From positions 1 through 64,000 of the forward strand of contig SUYU01000001.1 of the NCBI GenBank assembly GCA_015060245.1: a DNA stretch of 64,000 nucleotides, read 5' to 3'. Shown piece by piece: positions 36,039 through 42,591 of this stretch (the first letter of the stretch is position 1; every line of letters begins with the position of its first letter). The DNA comes from Bacteroidales bacterium. Lineage in GTDB: Bacteria; Bacteroidota; Bacteroidia; Bacteroidales; UBA932. The notes beneath the pieces were generated by a model. The model did no database searches, was not told the DNA's origin, and worked only from the letters and a program-made list of their open reading frames with translations. The position numbers and the translations under genes are program-made.

Positions 36039-38060
36039 ATGTCACATATCAGCAAAATATATAGAATCTGCATATACACTTTTGCAGTCATCGTTGCGGG
36101 TGCAGTTACTGTAGCCTGCCAGAAAGAGGAACAGTTGCCGCAGGGGGGATTCCCTATAAAGATCTGCACAACAGTACAAACTGCCAACCAACTCACAAAA
36201 ACTTCAGTAAATGATGATTTGAGCATAAACTGGACAAGCGGAGACCGACTTCTCATGCTGGCACAGACCTCATCCGGTACTGCAGCATCATCCACTCTTG
36301 ACCTGAAGGAGGAGGATGCGGGTGCAAAAACGGCAACTTTCACAGGTATTGTTGAGACTGCACAAGTTCCCGCTTCATGTTACTTTGCATATCCGGCAAA
36401 CACCAATACCTCACTCAATGCCTCTGCAGGAACAGTCTCGTTCAACTATGCCTCGCAAGACGGCACCCACAACCCTTTCCTTGTAAGTCCTGCAATTGCC
36501 TACAATTCTTCAGGCATAGAGTGTACATTGGCCCACATTGGAGGAGTTCTTGAAGTTGCACTCCCTTCCCAAGTGGAATCATTTGTCATCCAGGGCAACA
36601 ACGGCGAAAAGTTGTCGGGATACACATATAATTTCAATACATCAAGCGGCACAATTGATGAAAATGCACTTGGCCAAATTACCGTAACCCCTTCAGGCAC
36701 AAACGGCATTTGCTACGTGAACATGCCTCCTGTAAAATTTGAAAAGGGCTTTACAATCATATTCAACGGGGCCGACGGCAAAAAGATGTACAAAAGTTTC
36801 AACTACACCTCAGGCGGATGCGATTTTTCACAAGCCCCAACCGCAGGAGAATCAGCCACATACGCAACCCTAAAGGGGGCTCTTGTACCTGTTGATGCCA
36901 AAGAATTCTCCGAATTCTCTCCGGTATTGGCCTCAACTGCACAAGGTTCGCACATATACAGCAGCGACGTTTTGACCGGCAGTCAGGTAAAGATCTCGGC
37001 CATTTCACTCTCTGGTGTTCCAAGTTCGGTAATTACAGGCTACAATGCAACACTTACCAATTCAGCCGGTACAGTTGTAAGAAGTTACAACTCCAGCGCC
37101 ATTCCGTCGGAACTAACTTTGGGAAGCGACAACAACAGCAACTGGCCATACCTGCCAAAAGGCACCTACACACTTGTACAGACAATTTCCACCATATATG
37201 GAACAACCACAAACTTTGAGAACAAAAATGTAATACTTCCTGCTCCTGACGCCATCACTGCAACAATAGATGCAATGACATCGTACAGCTACTATCTTGC
37301 AGGAAATATAAATGGTGCAAACAATTGCGACAATGCCACCATTTATGGAATTTCAACCAGTGTAAAAATCTCATCAAAAATACTTGGAAACAGCAACTAC
37401 TCCAACTTGAAGCCAACTTTGGCATCATTCTCTTTGGATGGCAACACACTTGGAGCATCAGCCGGCACATCCAACGGCGATTCGTACGGCTTTGCCTACA
37501 GCAGCAACAATGCCACCGGCCAGAGTTGGGCAAAACACAATCTGGCTTCATCAATATCATTTGACGGAGCAACCGCAACCGCAAATAAAAGCGTTGAGAT
37601 TACCGGATTGCCTTACAGTTTCCAATTTTACAACAATGAAGATGGCCTTAACCAGAGCGGTTGGACCCGGCATAATGTTGATTACACAAACAAGAAGTGC
37701 GCCATTCAATACGACGGCAGCAACGGATACCTTATATCTCCTCAGTTCAACATCCCAGGCAGCACTAAGATTGCATATGGAATCCAGGCCCAATACTATA
37801 GGGCATGGGCTATCAACGTCAGCGGAAAGTCCATTTACTTAAGAGTTGGAGCCAGCAGTTCAAATTCTGCCGTTGCAGGTTCATATAATGAGCATGAATG
37901 CAAAGGTAATAACAACACCGGGCAGTCATACGGCACATGTACAGGCACATTGAGCATGAACAGCAGTGCTGAATTTATTTCCCTGCACCACAATAATGCC
38001 AACGTTAGTGCCCAGGTAGACTATCTTTGCATCTATTTGCTTGAGTTAAAATACAACTAA
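36039..38060 (+). CDS. Fimbrillin-like lipoprotein, 673 aa
   Basis: A signal peptide ends in the lipobox TVAC followed by QKEE, the usual start of Bacteroidales fimbrillin-family lipoproteins. The next region (about TKTSVNDDLSINWTSGDRLLML) is the typical N-terminal FimbA/Mfa-type domain, followed by strands such as CYFAYPAN and a long C-terminal part with many Asn, Ser and Thr. Fimbrillin precursors are exported, processed and polymerised by donor-strand exchange; at 673 aa this one is longer than major subunits and may be a tip or accessory protein. The start is chosen from the promoter position (36004-36011). Divergent from the DUF4493 pair. Confidence 0.72.
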   Translation: MSHISKIYRICIYTFAVIVAGAVTVACQKEEQLPQGGFPIKICTTVQTANQLTKTSVNDDLSINWTSGDRLLMLAQTSSGTAASSTLDLKEEDAGAKTATFTGIVETAQVPASCYFAYPANTNTSLNASAGTVSFNYASQDGTHNPFLVSPAIAYNSSGIECTLAHIGGVLEVALPSQVESFVIQGNNGEKLSGYTYNFNTSSGTIDENALGQITVTPSGTNGICYVNMPPVKFEKGFTIIFNGADGKKMYKSFNYTSGGCDFSQAPTAGESATYATLKGALVPVDAKEFSEFSPVLASTAQGSHIYSSDVLTGSQVKISAISLSGVPSSVITGYNATLTNSAGTVVRSYNSSAIPSELTLGSDNNSNWPYLPKGTYTLVQTISTIYGTTTNFENKNVILPAPDAITATIDAMTSYSYYLAGNINGANNCDNATIYGISTSVKISSKILGNSNYSNLKPTLASFSLDGNTLGASAGTSNGDSYGFAYSSNNATGQSWAKHNLASSISFDGATATANKSVEITGLPYSFQFYNNEDGLNQSGWTRHNVDYTNKKCAIQYDGSNGYLISPQFNIPGSTKIAYGIQAQYYRAWAINVSGKSIYLRVGASSSNSAVAGSYNEHECKGNNNTGQSYGTCTGTLSMNSSAEFISLHHNNANVSAQVDYLCIYLLELKYN

Positions 38061-38062
38061 AC

Positions 38063-38080
38063 CAGAGGCTCTATCCTCTG
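38063..38080 (+). terminator. Short hairpin after the fimbrillin-like gene
   Basis: CAGAGG (38063-38068) and CCTCTG (38075-38080), loop CTCTAT, directly after the stop at 38060. The bases that follow are AT-rich but not a T-run, so it is a weak terminator. Confidence 0.4.
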
Positions 38081-38215
38081 ATAATTATTGTAATAAAGCC
38101 ATTTTTACATAGCCTTCGCAGAGGTACAAAATTTAGAAACCGGCCTTTACTTCTTTCTATAGGGGGCATGCCGGTCTTCACAAAGGCATTGTGAGACCTC
38201 TGCCGGTCCTTGCCC

Positions 38216-38323
38216 ATCATATAGTTTTGGCTTGATTATTTGAACACTCATACCAAGCGCAGCAATAATTCTATAGAAAACTGCCACACTTGGAACAAAG
38301 TGAAACACGCGTACCCCACTCTC
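38216..38323 (-). pseudogene. Remnant of an XRE-family (HigA/HipB-like) antitoxin
   Basis: The minus strand encodes about 27 residues reading PSVAVFYRIIAALGMSVQII, which match the C-terminal end of the helix-turn-helix antitoxins common in Bacteroidales (pattern EKG..PS..TFYRIINALG..V.IV.P). The recognition-helix region upstream is missing in all frames that I checked, so only the tail of the gene remains. No toxin gene is visible. The rest of the spacer 38061-38513 holds only hairpins. Confidence 0.55.
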
Positions 38324-38384
38324 CCACGCATGAAAGAAAATGGAGCTGCAGATGAGGGTGCACAATCAAATCTGCAATGCGAAG

Positions 38385-38450
38385 AGAAAATCAAAAACGA
38401 AAAATAAGGAGGCGAAGGCCATAAAATAACGTTTTCATGGACCTCGCTCC
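38385..38450 (-). terminator. Intrinsic terminator of trpB
   Basis: A long imperfect stem: GGAGCGAGGTCCAT on the minus strand pairs with ATGGCCTTCGCCTCC (38408-38422), with one bulge, one mismatch and one G-T pair. A T-rich tract (TTATTTTTCGTTTTTG) follows. It lies about 64 bases past the trpB stop. Confidence 0.65.
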
Positions 38451-38513
38451 TATGATTGGTTAAATCCAAAAACCATTTTATTGATCTCGCACCACAAAGA
38501 ATCAAGTTTCCAC

Positions 38514-40049
38514 TCAAATCTTTCCGTTCAGGAAGAGGTCGTAAGCAGGGAGATCCAGCAGACCGTGGCCGGAAAGGTTGAACAGGATTACCTCTTCTGT
38601 TCCGCTCTCTTTTGCCTTAAGGGCCTCACGGATTGTCAAGGCAATGGCGTGGGTTGATTCGGGAGCCGGGATTATACCCTCTGCCCTTGAAAAAACAACT
38701 CCCGCATTAAGTGCCTCCCTCTGGTCTACGGTATAAGAATCTATGAAGCCATCCTGCTTGAGTTGGCTAACCAATTGTCCGCCACCATGGTAACGTAAGC
38801 CGGCTGCATGTATCTGGTCGGGTTGGAAATCATGACCCAAGGTGTACATTGGAATAAGCGGGGTCATTCCTGCGCTGTCACCAAAATCATATTCAAGGAC
38901 TCCTTTGGTCAGTTTCGGACAGGAAGCAGGCTCTGCCGCCATGAATTTTGTATTTGCCGCTTTTGAAGGAGCACCGCCATTTGCAGTTGAGGTGAAGCCG
39001 GAATTTGCCGCCGCAACAGAACCGGAATCCGCAGTCAAAGTGGAACCGGCATTTGCCGCCACAACAGAACCGTAATCCGCAGCCAAAGAGGCCTCCGCAT
39101 TAGCCGCTGAAGTGAATCCCGCACATGTAGCCAAAGTGGAACCGGTATTCGCTGCTGAAGCAGAACCCGCATTTGCCGCTGAAGCGGCTCCGGCGACTGC
39201 GGCCAGTTTATGCCTCAAGAAGGGGAAGACAAGTCCGGCAAAGTTTGAACCGCCGCCAAAACAGGCTATGACTTTGTCGGGATAATCACCTGCCATGGCC
39301 ATCTGCTTTTCAGCCTCAAGGCCAATTATTGTCTGATGGAGCAACACATGATTAAGCACACTGCCCAGTGTATAACGGCAGTCAGGGGTTTTCATTGCCA
39401 TTTCAACAGCCTCCGATATGGCAATACCGAGAGCGCCTCCACAATTCGGATCAGAAGCAAGCACTCCCCTTCCAAACTCTGTAACTTCTGATGGCGAAGC
39501 ATGCACCTGCGCCCCGTATGTTGACATGACCATCTTTCTGTATGGTTTCATATTATAACTGTTCTTTACCATAAAGACATTAAGGTCAAGGCCAAAGTGC
39601 TTGCAGGCAATGCTCATTGCGGAGCCCCACTGTCCGGCCCCGGTTTCGGTAGTTATATGTCTGATGCCCTGTTTTGCATTGTAATAGGCCTGTGGAATGG
39701 CAGAATTGAGTTTATGTGAACCTACAGGACTCACACTCTCATTCTTGAAATATATCTTTGCAGGAGTATCCAGAGCCTTCTCCAAGCCCGAAGCCCTTAC
39801 CAGCGGAGAGGGCCTGTATATTTTCAACAATGTCTGTACCTCTTCAGGAATATCAATAAAGCGCTCCTTTGAAAACTCCTGCGCCACAAGTTCTTTGGCA
39901 AACAACATCTCCATCTCCTCCCTTTCCAGAGGTTTGCGCGTCTTTGGGCTCAACAACGGCTGTGGAGCATTGGGCATATCTGCCATAATATTATACCATT
40001 GCTGCGGAATCTCACTCTCTGGAAGAGTATACTTTTTAGTGGTTTTCAT
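38514..40049 (-). CDS. trpB: Tryptophan synthase beta-chain-like protein (TrpB2 type) with intragenic repeat insert, 511 aa
   Basis: PLP enzyme joining indole and serine. It belongs to the TrpB2 branch: N-terminal segment with RPSPLVRASGLEKAL, PLP lysine K113 in GSHKLNSA, TETGAGQWGSA (134-144), the phosphate-binding GGGSN (265-269), EPASCP (373-378) and YHGGGQLVS (420-428). Between KLAA (281-284) and FMAAEPASCP there is an insert of about 83 residues (285-367) of 8-residue degenerate repeats, absent from ordinary TrpB2 (about 430-450 aa). No trpA or other trp gene is adjacent. It is preceded by a Trp leader peptide and attenuator (40081-40243), so its expression is expected to rise on tryptophan shortage. 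Because the catalytic motifs are all intact, it is presumably active. Confidence 0.92.
   Translation of the reverse strand: MKTTKKYTLPESEIPQQWYNIMADMPNAPQPLLSPKTRKPLEREEMEMLFAKELVAQEFSKERFIDIPEEVQTLLKIYRPSPLVRASGLEKALDTPAKIYFKNESVSPVGSHKLNSAIPQAYYNAKQGIRHITTETGAGQWGSAMSIACKHFGLDLNVFMVKNSYNMKPYRKMVMSTYGAQVHASPSEVTEFGRGVLASDPNCGGALGIAISEAVEMAMKTPDCRYTLGSVLNHVLLHQTIIGLEAEKQMAMAGDYPDKVIACFGGGSNFAGLVFPFLRHKLAAVAGAASAANAGSASAANTGSTLATCAGFTSAANAEASLAADYGSVVAANAGSTLTADSGSVAAANSGFTSTANGGAPSKAANTKFMAAEPASCPKLTKGVLEYDFGDSAGMTPLIPMYTLGHDFQPDQIHAAGLRYHGGGQLVSQLKQDGFIDSYTVDQREALNAGVVFSRAEGIIPAPESTHAIALTIREALKAKESGTEEVILFNLSGHGLLDLPAYDLFLNGKI
38949..39197 (-). repeat. Degenerate 24-bp tandem repeat inside trpB
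   Basis: About ten copies of a 24-base unit, for example (plus strand) GCATTTGCCGCCACAACAGA plus four more bases, encode an 8-residue unit of the type TSAANAGS (variants ASAANTGS, SLAADYGS, VVAANAGS, VAAANSGF). All copies stay in frame. Alternating units resemble one another more closely, suggesting a 48-base higher-order unit in the middle. It has the look of a minisatellite grown by slippage or unequal exchange, in a surface loop of the enzyme. Confidence 0.9.
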
Positions 40050-40080
40050 AATTTGAAAAATTTAATGGAACACTGTAAAT

Positions 40081-40111
40081 AAAAAAAGATCCAACACATG
40101 AGCATTGGACC
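40081..40111 (-). terminator. trp attenuator terminator before trpB
   Basis: On the minus strand a 9-bp hairpin (40111-40103 paired with 40096-40088, including G-T pairs; starts GGTCCAATG, ends TGTTGGATC) is followed by seven T residues (40087-40081). It lies between the Trp leader peptide and the trpB ATG. Its 5' arm contains CAATGC (40107-40102), which can instead pair with GCATTG (40169-40164) within the end of the leader-peptide coding region, giving an antiterminator. This is the arrangement expected for ribosome-stalling attenuation. Confidence 0.75.
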
Positions 40112-40155
40112 TTTGTATATATTTAATTGATTATTTCTTCTTAAAAAATTAAATA

Positions 40156-40227
40156 CTACACGGCAATGCCACAAGAATCCATCCTATGCCACCACCAGAA
40201 ATGAGTATTTAATCCATTTATGTTCAT
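40156..40227 (-). CDS. trpL: Trp leader peptide, 23 aa
   Basis: ATG at 40225-40227, stop TAG at 40156-40158; the reading frame begins MNINGLNTHF, is followed by three consecutive Trp codons (TGGTGGTGG, 40189-40197), and ends HRMDSCGIAV. Three Trp codons in a row in so short a frame just upstream of a Trp synthase gene are very unlikely by chance. In Bacteroidetes, trp attenuator leaders of this sort are known (the Bacteroid-trp motif). Stalling at the Trp codons when Trp-tRNA is short would free the downstream arm GCATTG to form the antiterminator. The ATG lies very close to the -7 box, so it may have an extremely short leader. Confidence 0.85.
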   Translation of the reverse strand: MNINGLNTHFWWWHRMDSCGIAV

Positions 40228-40235
40228 ATCGGGAG

Positions 40236-40243
40236 CAAATTTA
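40236..40243 (-). promoter_or_regulatory. -7 element of the trp leader-trpB transcript
   Basis: TAAATTTG followed by C on the minus strand. Transcription would start within a few bases of the leader ATG at 40227. No -33 TTG was found at 19-20 bases, so the promoter is less sure than the leader peptide. The stretch 40244-40344 between it and the prmC stop contains no recognisable gene. Confidence 0.45.
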
Positions 40244-40344
40244 TGTATTTTTTTCTACCGTTATCCTTTTTTTTAAGAAAAGTTTCCTCTTGCGCTACAC
40301 ACTCCGCCACGTTGCACACAACAATCACCATAAGTACCGCTGTA

Positions 40345-41454
40345 CTACCGGCTCAAAGCCCTGCGTCCCTTGACCATCCTCTCCTTTCCAAACAGGTCCC
40401 GCACTACCTGGCAATCCACAAGACCCGCCTGGCGCATTACATCTGCCACCTCATGGGCAAACCTCTCATTTACTTCAAAATAGAGCATTCCGCCCTCTTT
40501 GAGCAAATGCCTGCCTGCACATTGGGCTCCCGCACATTGGGCTCCTGCACCATTTGCTCCGGCATTCTTTTCTCCATCACATTCAAATCCTCTTCCCGAC
40601 AGCCTGGCTATTCTCCTGTAAAACTTCAACGGGTCATCATCGGGCACAAAAAGCGCCAGTTCAGGCTCATGCTCAAGCACATTGGCACGCATCCGGCTCC
40701 TCTCCTCCTCACACACATAGGGAGGATTGCTTACTATAATATCAAAGCCGCCAAAACTGTCGGCACCAGTACAGGATGAGGATGATGTCTGCTCACCACA
40801 AGTCTCCTGCCATATAATGGAAGGAGCAGAAACATCCATAATATCACATTTGAACAGGGAGAGCAATGACCGGTTTTCTCCCTGCAGCCCAGCATCTTGA
40901 GTTGGTATCTGCTGCCTGCAGGCCACACTCTCAATCTCCTGGGAGCGGGCTATTGCCAATGCCTGGTCTGATATGTCACATCCGTAAACCCTGCTGCCCG
41001 AGATTCCGGCTGCAAGACTCCATGCTATACATCCGCTTCCGGTACATATATCCAGAATGTGCAATTGCGATGACCCTGCCGGCAACTCTTGAATCGAGGG
41101 TAATGGCAAGGAATCTGAAGTCCTGTCGGCAAAGATGAGATTTACAAGTTCCTCGGTCTCGGGACGTGGTATGAGTACACCTGGAGCCACTTTGAACTTA
41201 TGGCCGCAAAAATATTCATAACCAAGCGCATACTGCAATGGCTCGCCTTGCGAAATTTTGTCGGTACACCCAATCAAAGAGGCAGCAACTCCCTCCGGCA
41301 ACTCCATTTGGGGATCCACTATCAGTTTATAGGACTCAACTCCGGCCAACTCCTTCAAAAGATAAGAGGCCATGCTTCTGACCTCCCTTGAGTCATACCA
41401 CTCCAAAGAGGCCAACTCACTCTGAAAATATGCAACAAACTCTCCTATAGTCAT
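40345..41454 (-). CDS. prmC: Peptide chain release factor N5-glutamine methyltransferase, with loop insertions, 369 aa
   Basis: Methylates the GGQ glutamine of release factors. The SAM-binding motif is LDICTGSG (134-141) and the catalytic NPPY is 243-246; the N-terminal helical domain is present, including the PRPETEELV segment (97-105). The protein is about 85 residues longer than usual PrmC (about 280). The extra length lies in two loops: about 176-236, Cys/Ser-rich, and about 288-315, made of a GAQCA-type repeat encoded by a 15-base tandem repeat. It is 85 bases downstream of ddl. Confidence 0.9.
   Translation of the reverse strand: MTIGEFVAYFQSELASLEWYDSREVRSMASYLLKELAGVESYKLIVDPQMELPEGVAASLIGCTDKISQGEPLQYALGYEYFCGHKFKVAPGVLIPRPETEELVNLIFADRTSDSLPLPSIQELPAGSSQLHILDICTGSGCIAWSLAAGISGSRVYGCDISDQALAIARSQEIESVACRQQIPTQDAGLQGENRSLLSLFKCDIMDVSAPSIIWQETCGEQTSSSSCTGADSFGGFDIIVSNPPYVCEEERSRMRANVLEHEPELALFVPDDDPLKFYRRIARLSGRGFECDGEKNAGANGAGAQCAGAQCAGRHLLKEGGMLYFEVNERFAHEVADVMRQAGLVDCQVVRDLFGKERMVKGRRALSR
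40517..40576 (-). repeat. 15-bp tandem repeat inside prmC
   Basis: Four units on the plus strand: GCACATTGGGCTCCC, GCACATTGGGCTCCT, GCACCATTTGCTCCG and a decayed GCATTCTTTTCTCCA. They encode the 5-residue unit GAQCA (variants GANGA, GEKNA). The first two units differ by one base, so they are recent. Confidence 0.85.
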
Positions 41455-41539
41455 ACTTTCTGAATATCATAAATGCCGCATCTGCCCCGCTGCGTAAAAA
41501 ACGCAATAGAATCAGCGTCAATCATAAAAATGCAGAGGG

Positions 41540-42550
41540 TCAGCGTCCTGTTTCATCAATCAGCGCATTGAAAAAATCTTTCATGCTTATTCCGGCGGTC
41601 CTTACCTGCGCAGGCACAAGGCTCATTGGAGTCATTCCAGGCACACTGTTGATTTCAAGGAAATATATGTCGTAACCCTTTACTATATAATCTATACGCA
41701 CCAGACCCCTGCACCCCATATACCTGTATATACGCTCGGTCATATCCTGAATCATGCCGGTAAGTTCCTCTGATATTGGAGCAGGACATATCTCATTGCT
41801 CAAGCCCATATATTTGGCCTCATAATCAAAGAATTCCCTGTCTGTCACAATCTCAGTAACCGGAAGACGAACCACTTTTCCCTCCTTGATATATATGCCG
41901 TTTGTCATCTCACGGCCAGTAATGCACTCCTCTATTATAATTGAGTCATTCTCCTTGAATGCCGCCGCAATTGCATCATCGAGATCCTCCTCCTTTACAA
42001 CTTTTGAAATACCGAAACTGCTACCGCCATTGGTAGGTTTAACAAAAAGGGGCAACCCCAACTCTTTGACTATTGCAGTTGCCGAATACTCCTGTCCCTC
42101 CCTCAAAAAATAATCCTTTGCCATCTTTACCCCGGCAAAATCAAGAAATCTCTTGCATGAGTGCTTGTCAAATGTAATGTTGGATACAAAAGAGGAACAT
42201 GTGTTGAACGGAACTCCCAGCATCTCAAAATATCCCTGCAAAAGCCCATTCTCCCCCGGATTGCCATGAATCATTATATAGGCCAGGTCAAATTTTATCT
42301 TCTCACCTTTATATATGAATGAAAAATCTGTTTTGTCAACCTCAATGCCGCCATCAGGCAACTCCACCCTTACTCCCGACAGATCCGCTCCAGGCACCGC
42401 AACCACTCTCCAACTGGCCCCTCTGAGGAGCACTTCATACACATCAAACCTCTCCCTGTCTATATTGGCAGCCACATTCTTGCCACTCTGCACAGAGATC
42501 TCCCACTCCGAAGAGTTTCCTCCATAAACCAACGCAATGCTCTTTTTCAT
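41540..42550 (-). CDS. ddl: D-alanine-D-alanine ligase, 336 aa
   Basis: ATP-grasp ligase that makes the D-Ala-D-Ala end of the peptidoglycan precursor; cytoplasmic. Features: ALVYGGNSSEWEISVQSG at the start with the conserved Glu-x-Ser, ATP-grasp strands such as FVKPTNGGSSFGISKV, the EECITGREMTNGIY loop, and the metal/product-binding YFLEINSVPGMTPMSLVP (about 289-306). Length is typical (about 320-340). It lies 41 bases after the PBP1A gene and before prmC, so it belongs to a small cell-wall operon. Confidence 0.95.
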   Translation of the reverse strand: MKKSIALVYGGNSSEWEISVQSGKNVAANIDRERFDVYEVLLRGASWRVVAVPGADLSGVRVELPDGGIEVDKTDFSFIYKGEKIKFDLAYIMIHGNPGENGLLQGYFEMLGVPFNTCSSFVSNITFDKHSCKRFLDFAGVKMAKDYFLREGQEYSATAIVKELGLPLFVKPTNGGSSFGISKVVKEEDLDDAIAAAFKENDSIIIEECITGREMTNGIYIKEGKVVRLPVTEIVTDREFFDYEAKYMGLSNEICPAPISEELTGMIQDMTERIYRYMGCRGLVRIDYIVKGYDIYFLEINSVPGMTPMSLVPAQVRTAGISMKDFFNALIDETGR

Positions 42551-42591
42551 AGAAATAATTTTTTAGTGTGCTTCTTCCCTACAATTTCCCT

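Noticed and set aside
38061..38513. A mobile-element end, because of several inverted repeats (GCAGAGGT/ACCTCTGC and ACCGGC/GCCGGT)
   Set aside because: No transposase remains, no target duplication, and the repeats are short; ordinary spacer hairpins explain them.
40244..40344. Second leader peptide upstream of the Trp leader
   Set aside because: No frame with repeated amino-acid codons and no -7 box were found in this stretch.
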